Origin: JALOAT01 sp041677345
GTDB taxonomy: Bacteria > Pseudomonadota > Gammaproteobacteria > Thiohalomonadales > Thiohalomonadaceae
DNA length: 15,494 nt
Reading direction: 5' to 3'
NCBI GenBank assembly: GCA_041677345.1
Contig: JBAYQE010000062.1
Location: forward strand, 1-15,494
A program made the translations under genes and the position numbers. The first letter of the stretch is position 1, and the number at the start of each line of letters is the position of its first letter. Of this stretch, positions 7,495 through 15,323 are shown piece by piece. Below the pieces are notes generated by a model, which was not told the origin of the DNA, searched no databases, and worked only from the letters and a program-made list of their open reading frames with translations.

Positions 7495-7538
7495 GCCGGA
7501 TCCTGCACGTGTTTTTCCCCGCAGGGTAGCGGTCCGGC
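7495..7538 (-). terminator. possible stem structure directly after the DUF1249 stop
   Basis: On the minus strand GCCGGA follows the stop codon immediately and can pair with TCCGGC about 40 bases on; inside this a CTGC/GCAG pair (7503-7506 with 7521-7524) forms a second short stem. No T-run follows. It is a weak candidate transcript end for the DUF1249 gene. Confidence 0.25.
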
Positions 7539-7976
7539 CTATACGGCATCCGGCGTGCGGCGGTGCATGAAGGCGGCCTGGGGAACCAGACTGCGGTGCA
7601 GGATCTGGCGCAGAAAGCGATTGACCTGCCGGCGTTCATCACGCACATAGCGTGGGTTGCCAGCGATGGCGTACGGCGGCGGCAGGCGATCACACCCCTG
7701 ATAGGCAATCACTTCCGCAACGCGTGCATCGTGATATACGCGCACCGTCATGCCCACATCGGGCACGAGGTCGTCCGCTTCGAAACGATGGCGAAGCTCG
7801 AAGGTGCTCGTGTAGCGCGCATGCTCCAGCAGTTCGATCTCGAGCCCCGGCGGCTGGCGCGTGATACCGTCACCCAATCCGGGCAACAGCAGCACGAGCA
7901 GCCCGTAGAGCTCCTCGAAGATCGCCTCCGGCCTTTCACCTGTTACGCATTTCACTGGTTGCCACCGCAAACCCAA
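7539..7976 (-). CDS. DUF1249 family protein (YqiB-like)
   Basis: This 145-aa protein matches the DUF1249 family, which includes E. coli YqiB. Seen features are the N-terminal YGLLVLLLPG segment (family pattern Y..L..LLP), the central ARYTSTFELRHRF strand, the signature MTVRVYHDARVAEV near residues 79-92 (YqiB has a nearly identical stretch), and a tail with RDERRQVNRFLRQIL near 114-128, matching the family's DE..Q.N.FL pattern. It is cytosolic, with no signal or membrane segment. Function in the family is not established. The start is inferred as TTG at 7976, since an in-frame stop lies just upstream and AGAGG is placed 6 bases before it; a GTG at 7955 is an alternative. An ATG at 7980 opens only a 14-codon frame. 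It stands alone here, without the nudF and cpdA neighbours seen in enterobacteria. Confidence 0.85.
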   Translation of the reverse strand: MGLRWQPVKCVTGERPEAIFEELYGLLVLLLPGLGDGITRQPPGLEIELLEHARYTSTFELRHRFEADDLVPDVGMTVRVYHDARVAEVIAYQGCDRLPPPYAIAGNPRYVRDERRQVNRFLRQILHRSLVPQAAFMHRRTPDAV

Positions 7977-8387
7977 TCATGACCTCTGCCTAAAGACACG
8001 CCGCTGCCCGCGCGGTTCCGTGCAGTTGGGAGCCTATGAGATGGAGGGACATGTGCTGAACGGCACACACGCCTGACCGGGACATCCGTTGTCAGAGCAA
8101 CGCCGGCCCGTGAACAACGCCGGCGAAGCTTAGGATAGCACCGGGTGAGATATCGGGGTAAGCGTGAACATGCATGTAAACCGAAACCGCGCCATGTAGC
8201 AGAAAACGCACGTTTCTGCTTGACATCGCAGCCATTACGCGTTCGGGTTTGGCGGTACGACGAAGGGGTGCGACGTGCGCGCAAGGACACACGTCGGCTC
8301 ATTTCATAGGGAAAACATTGTTCGGCGCACGCGCAGGTCCGATGGACGCCGTATCGCCGGCAGCGACACGCGGGCACGGCGCCTCGA
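7977..8387. other. intergenic region between DUF1249 gene and fliK, no gene seen
   Basis: These 411 bases hold no convincing gene. Visible elements are an inverted repeat (CGCCGGC at 8101-8107, GCCGGCG at 8119-8125), which is also a direct repeat of AACGCCGGC; a weak minus-strand promoter-like pair (TTACCC at 8156-8161 and TATCCT at 8132-8137, 18-base spacer) that could serve the DUF1249 gene; and a hairpin after fliK at 8350-8370. The minus-strand open frame covering most of the stretch is arginine- and cysteine-rich, has no good start site, and is probably spurious. Confidence 0.5.
8350..8370 (-). terminator. hairpin 17 bases after the fliK stop
   Basis: Read on the minus strand, CGTGTCGC and GCGATACG pair over 8 bp (one G-U pair in RNA) around TGCCG. 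The G-U pair exists only in the leftward transcript, which fits a role at the end of the flagellar operon. There is no T-run, so intrinsic termination is doubtful. Confidence 0.35.
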
Positions 8388-9761
8388 TCAGGCGAAGTAG
8401 TCGACCATGCCCCGCCCCGAATCCAGCCGGCTCACTTCCTGAACCGATGCGGTAAGCTCTTCACGACCATCGGTTGCGTGGCTGGCGCTGCGCGGGATGC
8501 GGTGTTCCCTTCCGTCGCCGCGCTCGTGGGGCGATTGCTGCGATACCTCCGACTGCGCCAGGTTGAGGCCGCTATCGGCAAGCATTTCCCGCAGCCGCGG
8601 CAGGGCGTTTTCGATAGCCTCCCGCGCCGTGCTGTTCTGCGCGGCGAAGGCGACGGAGACCTGATCCTGCTGCATGGAAATGCGCACCTCGATGGGCCCC
8701 ATCTCGCGCGGCGTGACCTGAATATGCGCCTCCTGTAATCCCTGGCGCGCCATCCACACCACGCGCTCGCTGAAAGCCTGATCCCAACCGGGCCGGTTGA
8801 GCGGAACGGGGATGCCCTGGCTGACCGCAGCCGCCTGCGGGGCGGGACTCGCGGCACTCATGTCGCGGCCGGCAGCGGCGGTCATGTTGCTGAGCACCGT
8901 GAGCGCATCGGGCAAGCGCCGCGCGGCCGCCTGCCCCTCGGCCGGCGCACTGATCTCAGGCACCGGGTTCGCCGCGCCACGCTCCTGGGCCATCATGCGA
9001 CTGAAGCGCAAGGCCGTGAGCAATCCGTCCGTGGTCCGCTCCTCCGCCTTGTTCTCCCGGGTGTTGTCAACGGGCACTTCGACCGCCGAACGCGCGGGCA
9101 GGGTTTTGCGCGCAAGCGCGGCCGGCAGCAGGTCGGCGTCGGTCGCCTCCTCGCCGGGTTCCTTGGCTGTCGGGACGACCGCAGGCGCAGCACCCTTCAC
9201 CTCAGCGGCAGCGGCGGCGGTCTTCGCCGCATCCGCCAACAACGGCTCCGCCGATGCGGTGCGGTCCTCCTGCGTGTCCGGCTGCGGCGTTCCGGGCACA
9301 ACCGTCGGCAAGTCCTTGCCGTCCTCGGCAAGCAGGGGCTGCAGCATGTTGCCGGGTACGCCCTCCGTCCCCTCGCCCGCGGCGACGTCATCGGTCGCGG
9401 GCTCGGCCGCGACCGGCTCGGACGCGGCCTCGGGATCCGCGGCGGCCTCCGCTTCCGCGCTTGCCTCGGCAGGCGCCGTGGCTTCGTCGGCCTCGCGGGC
9501 CTGCGGCGCCTCTTCAGCCGGTGCTTCGCGCGCCGGGGACTTATCGGCACTGCGCGCCGGGCCGTTTTCCGTGGGCTTTTCGCTCCGTTCCGCCGGCTTT
9601 TCGGCGGGCTTTTCGGCGGCCGGCCGCGGACCGGCCCCGCGCACCTGGGCGTCGAATACCTCGGCGAAACCGTCGCTACCGTTCTTCTGCCCCGTACGGG
9701 GACGGGCGGCGTTGTCCAGCCCGAGGAGACCGCTTTCCAGTGTCTTGGTGTTGGGTGTCAT
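8388..9761 (-). CDS. fliK: flagellar hook-length control protein FliK
   Basis: FliK is exported by the flagellar type III system; its length gauges the growing hook, and its C-terminal domain acts on FlhB to switch export from hook to filament subunits. The 457-aa protein has a disordered N-terminal and central part very rich in Ala, Glu and Pro (about residues 48-140, including EKPA repeats) and the conserved Flg_hook C-terminal domain at about 316-410. The latter shows the family pattern LNRPGWDQAFSERVVWM, then HIQVTPREMGPIEVRI, then VSVAFAAQNSTAREAIE, and LPRLREMLADSGL. The tail after it is Gln-, Ser- and Arg-rich. GGGAG lies 6 bases before the ATG at 9761. It follows fliJ by 47 bases and is the last gene of the run; fliL is not next to it. 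Confidence 0.92.
   Translation of the reverse strand: MTPNTKTLESGLLGLDNAARPRTGQKNGSDGFAEVFDAQVRGAGPRPAAEKPAEKPAERSEKPTENGPARSADKSPAREAPAEEAPQAREADEATAPAEASAEAEAAADPEAASEPVAAEPATDDVAAGEGTEGVPGNMLQPLLAEDGKDLPTVVPGTPQPDTQEDRTASAEPLLADAAKTAAAAAEVKGAAPAVVPTAKEPGEEATDADLLPAALARKTLPARSAVEVPVDNTRENKAEERTTDGLLTALRFSRMMAQERGAANPVPEISAPAEGQAAARRLPDALTVLSNMTAAAGRDMSAASPAPQAAAVSQGIPVPLNRPGWDQAFSERVVWMARQGLQEAHIQVTPREMGPIEVRISMQQDQVSVAFAAQNSTAREAIENALPRLREMLADSGLNLAQSEVSQQSPHERGDGREHRIPRSASHATDGREELTASVQEVSRLDSGRGMVDYFA
9595..9618 (-). repeat. two perfect 12-bp tandem units inside fliK
   Basis: The 12-base unit GGCTTTTCGGCG (plus-strand reading) occurs at 9595-9606 and again at 9607-9618. It encodes the repeated tetrapeptide E-K-P-A. 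Because the unit is a multiple of three, gain or loss of copies would change FliK length without breaking the frame. Confidence 0.85.
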
Positions 9762-9808
9762 TGTGAGCTCCCTTGCTTCGCGGTAACCGGAGCAATATCC
9801 GTACCACG

Positions 9809-10249
9809 CTATTCATCTTGGGTCCGGCGGCGCTGCGCGAGCTCATCCAGGACCTTCTGCTCCCGCCTGTCCTCGTGCTGCCGCTCCAGTGTTTCGAAGC
9901 GTGTCTTGGCCTTCTCAAGGCTCTGCGACTTTTGACGGGACATGAGCCAGTGCTGGCGCTTCTGATTGCACAGTCGCGTGGCCTGCTCCACCACCATTTG
10001 CTGTTGGGTGATTGCCTTGTCCAGTTGCGCGAGGAAGCGATGGGTATCGACGAGGCGAGAGGCCGTGATACCCGCCGCCGCCTGGTTGTCGATCTGCATC
10101 TGGTATTCACGCCGGTAGCCCTGGAGCTGCACCAGTTGCCGCTCGTGCTCACCCAACTGGCGGCGGCTTTCCGCAAAGGCGTGCGCGGCCTGGTCCTCGC
10201 GGGATTCGGCGATGCGCAACACCGGTTCCATACGTTTCGACTTGCGCAC
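9809..10249 (-). CDS. fliJ: flagellar export chaperone FliJ
   Basis: FliJ is the small coiled-coil stalk protein of the flagellar export ATPase; it sits in the FliI ring and links it to FlhA. The 146-aa product is charged and almost wholly helical, with heptad-like spacing, and begins MRKSKRMEPVLRIAESRED, matching the usual FliJ N-terminus. Its length matches the family (about 145-150 aa). It starts at GTG (10249), with GAGG 6 bases before, only 8 bases after the fliI stop, so it is co-translated with fliI. FliJ sequences are poorly conserved, so the call rests on position together with the N-terminal pattern and the coiled coil. Confidence 0.92.
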   Translation of the reverse strand: MRKSKRMEPVLRIAESREDQAAHAFAESRRQLGEHERQLVQLQGYRREYQMQIDNQAAAGITASRLVDTHRFLAQLDKAITQQQMVVEQATRLCNQKRQHWLMSRQKSQSLEKAKTRFETLERQHEDRREQKVLDELAQRRRTQDE

Positions 10250-10257
10250 GCTTCACC

Positions 10258-11652
10258 TCACTGGCGCACGGGGGCGGCCTTCTTGGCCGGCACCGAGAGG
10301 GCCTTCTCCAGCAAGGCGCCGAGATCGTGCTGGCTGTCCTGAAAGTTCACCGCGTCGCGCATGCCCTGTGCGAGGAAGTCCATCATGTGCGGCTGCATGC
10401 GGATGGCCTCGTCGATGCGCGAGTCGGCACCCGCCGTATAGGCACCCACGCTGATGAGGTCGCGGTTCTGTTCGTAAGTCGAATAGATCTTCTTGAAGCA
10501 CCGCGCCGCCTGCTGATGTTCGGGCGTGGTGATCTCGGTCATGGCGCGGCTGATGGAGGCCTCGATGTCGATGGCGGGGTAATGCCCCGAATCCGCCAGT
10601 CGGCGTGTCAATACCACATGGCCGTCGAGAATGGCGCGCGCCGCATCGGCGATGGGGTCCTGCTGATCGTCGCCCTCGACGAGCACGGTGTAGAAAGCGG
10701 TAATGGAACCACCGCCCTCGCCGCCGTTGCCTGCGCGCTCCACCAGCGCAGGCAGCTTGGCGAACACGGACGCGGGATAGCCCTTGGTGGCCGGCGGCTC
10801 GCCGATGGCCAGCGCCAGTTCGCGCTGCGCCTGCGCGTAACGCGTGAGCGAATCCATGAGCAGCAGCACGTCCTTGCCCTGGTCACGAAAATATTCGGCG
10901 ATGCTGGTGGCGAGCGCCGCACCGTGCAGGCGCATGACGGGCGTGTTGTCGGCGGGCGCGGCCACCACCACGGCGCGCGCCATGCCTTCGTCGCCCAGGA
11001 TGTTCTCGATGAATTCCTTCACCTCGCGGCCGCGCTCGCCGATAAGGCCCACCACGATCACCTCGGCGGTGGTGAAGCGCGTCATCATGCCGAGCAGCAC
11101 GCTCTTGCCCACGCCCGAACCGGCGAACAGGCCCATGCGCTGGCCACGGCCCACGGTGAGCAGGGCGTTGATGGCGCGGATGCCCACGTCGAGCGGTTCG
11201 CGGATGGGCCGGCGCGCCATGGGATTGATGGGGCGCCCGGTGAGCGGCACGCGTGCATGGGTCTCGGGCTCGCCCTTGCCGTCCAGCGGACGCCCGGCGC
11301 CGTCCAGCACGCGCCCGAGCAGGGCATCACCGACCGGTGTGTCGTACACGCTGCCGGTGGGAATGACGCGCGAATCGGGGCCCACGCCGCGGATGTCGCC
11401 CGTGGGCATGAGATAGAGACGGTCGCGCGCGAAGCCGACCACTTCCGCCTCCACGTACTGGCCGCCTTCGGCCTCCACCAGGCAGCGGGTACCGATGGTG
11501 GCCTGCACGCCCACCGCCTCCAGGGTGAGTCCCACCAGCCGGCTGAGTTTTCCTTCCACGCGCAACGGCAGGGGCGCCGACACGCGCTCGCGGCGGCGCT
11601 GCAGGCCGTCGGCCCAGGCCTCGGCGCGCGGCTTTTCAGCGTGCGCCTTCAT
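10258..11652 (-). CDS. fliI: flagellum-specific ATP synthase-like export ATPase FliI
   Basis: FliI is the hexameric cytoplasmic ATPase that unfolds and releases export substrates at the flagellar gate; it is related to the F1 beta subunit. In this 464-aa protein the Walker A loop AGSGVGKS is at 177-184, GERGRE at 205-210, Walker B with DVLLLMDSLTRYA at 261-273, and the alpha/beta ATPase signature PAIDIEASIS at 359-368. The N-terminal 30 or so residues are basic and probably contact FliH. Length is normal for the family. Its ATG at 11652 lies within the end of fliH (17-base overlap), and fliJ follows after 8 bases, consistent with stoichiometric production of the FliH-FliI-FliJ complex. Confidence 0.97.
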   Translation of the reverse strand: MKAHAEKPRAEAWADGLQRRRERVSAPLPLRVEGKLSRLVGLTLEAVGVQATIGTRCLVEAEGGQYVEAEVVGFARDRLYLMPTGDIRGVGPDSRVIPTGSVYDTPVGDALLGRVLDGAGRPLDGKGEPETHARVPLTGRPINPMARRPIREPLDVGIRAINALLTVGRGQRMGLFAGSGVGKSVLLGMMTRFTTAEVIVVGLIGERGREVKEFIENILGDEGMARAVVVAAPADNTPVMRLHGAALATSIAEYFRDQGKDVLLLMDSLTRYAQAQRELALAIGEPPATKGYPASVFAKLPALVERAGNGGEGGGSITAFYTVLVEGDDQQDPIADAARAILDGHVVLTRRLADSGHYPAIDIEASISRAMTEITTPEHQQAARCFKKIYSTYEQNRDLISVGAYTAGADSRIDEAIRMQPHMMDFLAQGMRDAVNFQDSQHDLGALLEKALSVPAKKAAPVRQ

Positions 11653-12283
11653 CGGCGCCGTCCATCAGCCGTTCCACCACGGCCGCGAGCCGCGCTTCCA
11701 GGGTGGCATCGACCCGTGAGTTTTCGCTCACCACGCGGCAACCGCCGCGGGTGAGCGACGGATCGTCGACGACGCGCCAGGCGTTGTCCGTAGCGGCGGC
11801 ATGCTCACGCATGAGCGCGGCATCGTCGGGGTGCAGAAAGACCTGCAAGCGCTCGGCATGAGACGGGAGCACATGGATGGCCTCGCGCGCCAGCGCAACC
11901 ACCTGGGCGGGATCGCTACGCAACTCGCGCCGCACCACCTGGCGAGCCACCGCCAGCGCCAGTTGCACCAGTTCCTGCTCCACGCGCGCATTCACGTCGT
12001 GCAACGGTTCGCTGAGCGTGTTCAGCACCTGATGGAGGCACTGCACCTGCGCGGCAATCTCTTTCTGGCCGGCCTTGAGACCTTCGTTCCTGCCCTGCTC
12101 GAAACCTTCGGTGTGCGCCTGGTTGCGGATCTCCTCGAGTTTCTCCGCCGACAGCATTTCACGCAACGCACTGGCGTCCAGTTCTTCGGCCGTGACGCGC
12201 GCAGTCTCACTACCAACATTGGGTAGCTCCCAGCGTTCGTAGGCGGTGAGCGTCTCCTTGGTGATGAGCTTAGACGTACTCAT
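11636..12283 (-). CDS. fliH: flagellar assembly protein FliH
   Basis: FliH binds FliI as a dimer, holds its activity in check, and docks it on FliN at the C ring and on FlhA. The 215-aa product has an N-terminal RWELP motif (Trp at residue 18), the region that in the family contacts FliN and FlhA. A run of glycines spaced GxxxGxxxGxxxG at 60-72, the hallmark of FliH, opens a long helical segment. The C-terminal half (about 100-210) is the FliI-binding domain, with VARQVVRRELRSDP and a VFLHPDD segment. I choose ATG at 12283; the frame also permits GTG at 12289. It overlaps fliG by 14 bases and fliI by 17, so both junctions are coupled. Confidence 0.93.
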   Translation of the reverse strand: MSTSKLITKETLTAYERWELPNVGSETARVTAEELDASALREMLSAEKLEEIRNQAHTEGFEQGRNEGLKAGQKEIAAQVQCLHQVLNTLSEPLHDVNARVEQELVQLALAVARQVVRRELRSDPAQVVALAREAIHVLPSHAERLQVFLHPDDAALMREHAAATDNAWRVVDDPSLTRGGCRVVSENSRVDATLEARLAAVVERLMDGADEGAR

Positions 12284-13289
12284 CGCCACCGCCGCCTAAC
12301 GAAAGGTCGCCTGTTTCGGACATGCGCCGAGCGATGGCAAGGATTTCCTTCTGCGCGGTTTCCACCTCGGACAGGCGCACCGGCCCACGTGCTTCCAGAT
12401 CGTCGCGCAGCATCTCCGAAGCACGCTTGGACATGTTCTTGAACACCTTCTCCTTCACCGCCTCGTCGGCCCCCTTGAGCGCCATGATGAGGCTGTCGGA
12501 CGAGACCTCGCGCAGCAGCGCCTGCATACTGCGATCATCGATGTCGGCGAGGTTCTCGAAGACGAACATGAGGTCTTCGATGGTCTGTGCCAGTTCCGGC
12601 TCGGTGTCGCGGATCTTGTCCAGGATCTTGGTCTCCACCGTGGTGTCCATGAAATTGAGGATGTTGGCCGCGGTCTTCTTGCCACCCACACTGGAGGCCT
12701 TGATGTTCCCGGTGCTGCCGGAGAATTGCTTGTCCAGGATCTCGTCCAGTTCGGCCAGCGCTGCGGGCTGAATACCGTCCAGGCTGGCCACGCGCATGAG
12801 TACGTCGGGGCGCAGGTTTTCCGGCAGCGCCGCCAGCACTTCGGCGGCCTGATCGCTGTCCAGGTAGGACAGTACGATGGCGATGATCTGCGGATGTTCG
12901 AGGCGCACGATCTCGGCGATGGCGCGCGGCTCCATCCACTTGAGCGCCTCAAGGCCCTTGGAGGAGCGCCCGAGCAGGATGCGGTCGATGAGATTGGCCG
13001 CCTTGTCCTCGCCGAGGGCGTTGTTCAGCACACGGCGCAGGTATTCCTCGGAACCCACCCCCAGCGCCGTCTGCATGCCCAGCTCCTCGGCGAAGTTCTG
13101 CAGCACGTTGCTCACCTGCAGCTTGGTGACGCTGCGCGTGGCGGTCATGGCCTCGCCGATGCGCTGCACCTCCTTGGGGCCGAGATGCTTCATGATCTCG
13201 ACGGCACCTGATTCGCCCAGGCTCATCATGAGGATGGCCGCGCGCTCGGCGCCGGAAAGCTTGCTCTTGGGGTTAGGGTGTTCAGCCAT
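12270..13289 (-). CDS. fliG: flagellar motor switch protein FliG
   Basis: FliG is the rotor protein of the C ring that contacts the stator MotA and generates torque. The 339-aa product has the N-terminal FliF-binding domain (from about LSGAERAAILMMSLG), the middle domain with the EHPQ motif at 131-134, and the C-terminal torque domain. Aligned by eye with E. coli FliG, all five key charged residues are present: Lys272, Arg289, Asp296, Asp297 and Arg305 (E. coli 264, 281, 288, 289, 297). The C-terminal tail has a short GGGGDEYV extension. The start follows the fliF stop by 9 bases with only a weak ribosome site, which suggests re-initiation from fliF. It overlaps fliH by 14 bases. Confidence 0.97.
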   Translation of the reverse strand: MAEHPNPKSKLSGAERAAILMMSLGESGAVEIMKHLGPKEVQRIGEAMTATRSVTKLQVSNVLQNFAEELGMQTALGVGSEEYLRRVLNNALGEDKAANLIDRILLGRSSKGLEALKWMEPRAIAEIVRLEHPQIIAIVLSYLDSDQAAEVLAALPENLRPDVLMRVASLDGIQPAALAELDEILDKQFSGSTGNIKASSVGGKKTAANILNFMDTTVETKILDKIRDTEPELAQTIEDLMFVFENLADIDDRSMQALLREVSSDSLIMALKGADEAVKEKVFKNMSKRASEMLRDDLEARGPVRLSEVETAQKEILAIARRMSETGDLSLGGGGDEYV

Positions 13290-13298
13290 GGTTGTCGA

Positions 13299-14915
13299 TC
13301 ACTTGTCGTCCGCAGCGATCCAGCTGCGCACCACCTGGGCTACGCGCTTGGGATCCTGCAACGCCATCTGGCGCGCCTGGTTGAGGTTTTCCTCGTAGGT
13401 CTGATCCGGACCGGGCAGGTGCACCGTGGGTGTCGCACTGCGCAAGGTGAGCTGGTCCTCGGCCATGCCGGGACCGCCGGCAAGCGCGGCGGCCGCGGGT
13501 GGGGCCTCGGCGCGCACCGCGCCGAAGCTGCGGATGACGGCGCGCAGGGCGAACAACAACACCACGGCGGCGATGGTCCAGGCGAACACTTCCTTCGCCA
13601 TGTCCCACAACCAGGCCTGCTGCCATAGCGGTGGTTCGGGTAGCGCTTCCAGTTCCTGCGCCTCGGTGAAGGAGGCATTCACCACGTTGACCGTATCGCC
13701 GCGCGCGGCATTGAAACCGACGGCGTCGCGAACCAGGGCGGTAATGCGCTCGATCTCTTCCGGCGTACGCGGCGTGCGCACCATGGCGCCGTTCTCTCCC
13801 GCCGCCAGTTTGTCGTCCACCACCACCGCCACGGTGAGGCGCTTCACCTGCCCCACGGCGGAGCGGGTGTGACTGATGGTGCGGTCCAGTTCGTAGTTCA
13901 CCGTGGCGCGTTTGACCGAGCGCGTGGTGTCACCCTCCGCCCCCAGCATGCCCTGGGCGGGCAGCGTCTCGGGCGCGGCGGCGGCGCCGGGCGGCTGGTT
14001 GGAAAGCGCGCCGGGCACACCCTGCATCTCGCTGCCCGCGGTGGATTCCTCGAAGCGCTGTTCGCTGCGCAGTGCCGGGGCCTCCGGGTTGTAGGTCTCC
14101 TGCGTCTGTTCGGTGACGGCGTAGTCCACATCGGCGGACACCTCGGCGCGCACGCCACCCATGCCGACGATGGGCGCGAGGAGGTTCTCGATGCGCGCCA
14201 CGTAGGCTTCTTCCAGGGTGCGGGTGTGCTCGAACTGTTCCTTGCCGGCCGAGAGCTCGGGGCTCAGCTTCTCGGTGCTGAGCAAGCGGCCCATCTGGTC
14301 CACCACGGTGACGCGGCCTGGTTCCAGGTTGGGAATGCTGGAGGCGACGAGGTGAGTGATGGCCGCCACCTGTTCCTTTTCCAGGGAACGGCCCGGAAAC
14401 AGGTTCACCAGCACCGAGGCGCTGGGTTCCTGACGCTTGCGCACGAACACCGATTGCTTGGGCAGGGCGAGGTGCACGCGCGCATTTTCCACGTGATTCA
14501 CCGACGCGATGGTGCGCGCCAGTTCCTCTTCGAGTGCGCGTTGGTAGCGCGCGCTTTCCATGAACTGGCTGGTGCCGAATTCCTGCTTTCGTTCGAGCAC
14601 GTTGAAGCCCACGCCCGCACTCTGCGGCAGACCGGCGCCGGCCAGGCGCAGGCGCAGGTCGTGGACCTTGTCGGCGGGCACCATGATGGCGCCGGTTGTG
14701 GCGTCGAGCCGGTGTTTCACGCCGTCCTTGTGTAACTGCTCCACCACCGCCGAGGCATCCTTGCCGCCCAGGCCGCTGTAGAGCACACCATAGGTAGGTT
14801 CACGTCCCCAGAACACCACCGCGACACCGAGCGCCACCGCAGCGGCGAGACCGAACATCACGCCGAGTTGGCGGGTCACGGGGTTTTGACTGAGGAGGGC
14901 CAGCTGGGTCGCCAT
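13299..14915 (-). CDS. fliF: flagellar MS-ring protein FliF
   Basis: FliF forms the MS ring in the inner membrane, the base on which the rotor and the export gate are assembled. The 538-aa protein has a first membrane segment at about 16-37, then the ring-building motifs (FWGREPTYGVLYSGLGGKD, DKVHDLRLRLAGAGLPQ, and ALEEELARTIASVNHVENAR), a Gln/Pro/Ala-rich loop about 280-330, a second membrane segment at about 435-458, and a C-terminal FliG-binding tail ending QDPKRVAQVVRSWI. Only about 15 residues precede the first membrane segment, a short cytoplasmic N-terminus. AAAGG is 8 bases before the ATG. It lies 44 bases after fliE. Confidence 0.97.
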   Translation of the reverse strand: MATQLALLSQNPVTRQLGVMFGLAAAVALGVAVVFWGREPTYGVLYSGLGGKDASAVVEQLHKDGVKHRLDATTGAIMVPADKVHDLRLRLAGAGLPQSAGVGFNVLERKQEFGTSQFMESARYQRALEEELARTIASVNHVENARVHLALPKQSVFVRKRQEPSASVLVNLFPGRSLEKEQVAAITHLVASSIPNLEPGRVTVVDQMGRLLSTEKLSPELSAGKEQFEHTRTLEEAYVARIENLLAPIVGMGGVRAEVSADVDYAVTEQTQETYNPEAPALRSEQRFEESTAGSEMQGVPGALSNQPPGAAAAPETLPAQGMLGAEGDTTRSVKRATVNYELDRTISHTRSAVGQVKRLTVAVVVDDKLAAGENGAMVRTPRTPEEIERITALVRDAVGFNAARGDTVNVVNASFTEAQELEALPEPPLWQQAWLWDMAKEVFAWTIAAVVLLFALRAVIRSFGAVRAEAPPAAAALAGGPGMAEDQLTLRSATPTVHLPGPDQTYEENLNQARQMALQDPKRVAQVVRSWIAADDK

Positions 14916-14959
14916 GAAGATTGCCTTTGCCGCGTTTCTGGGGTGCGGGAATTACGCCG

Positions 14960-15295
14960 TCAAACCGGCATGCGCATGACTTCCTGATAGGCCTCGACCA
15001 CCTTGTTGCGCACCTGGACCATGGCCTGGAAACCCAGTTGCGCCTTGTTCGCGGCCAGCATCACGTCCGACAGGCTCACACCGGGCGCGCCGGTTTCGAA
15101 CGCCTGCTTCAGTTCGCCTGATTTCTGCTGCATGGTGTTGACGGTCTCGATGGATTGCTTGAGCGCCGTCGAGAAGCTGACGCCGGCTGCCTCGCCGGCG
15201 GGCGCGTCGGCGGCCGGCAGCACGCCGGTTCCCTTGGCCTGCGCGGCGGCAAGGCGCAACTGGGCGAGGAGCTGGGAGCTGTCGATGGTGTTCAC
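14960..15295 (-). CDS. fliE: flagellar hook-basal body complex protein FliE
   Basis: FliE is exported first and forms the junction between the MS ring and the rod. The 111-aa product ends with the family signature: SLSDVMLAANKAQLGFQAMV, then QVRNKVVEAYQEVMRMPV. The middle has FSTALKQSIETVN, also typical, and the length matches the family (about 105-115). The start is taken as GTG at 15295 because GGAGG lies 4 bases upstream; an in-frame ATG at 15343 would overlap the fleR-like stop and destroy the fit to family length. It is the first gene of the fli operon, 28 bases after the fleR-like stop. Confidence 0.95.
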   Translation of the reverse strand: MNTIDSSQLLAQLRLAAAQAKGTGVLPAADAPAGEAAGVSFSTALKQSIETVNTMQQKSGELKQAFETGAPGVSLSDVMLAANKAQLGFQAMVQVRNKVVEAYQEVMRMPV

Positions 15296-15323
15296 GGTGC
15301 CTCCGCCTGTTTGAAATCCGTCA

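Noticed and set aside
7325..7538. Possible cobalamin riboswitch upstream of the CbiM-like gene
   Set aside because: The B12-box and the conserved core of the cobalamin riboswitch are not present; only short unrelated stems were found.
8132..8161. Minus-strand promoter-like pair TTACCC-N18-TATCCT upstream of the DUF1249 gene
   Set aside because: Both boxes are weak matches to sigma-70 consensus and similar pairs occur by chance; noted only in the intergenic entry.
8797..9786. 329-residue Ala/Ser-rich open frame opposite fliK
   Set aside because: Its composition mirrors the Ala/Glu/Pro codons of fliK; it has no domain, and fliK has its family signature.
10327..11754. 475-residue open frame opposite fliI and the end of fliH
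   Set aside because: Antisense to strongly conserved genes, His/Ala/Gly-rich, with no recognisable motif.
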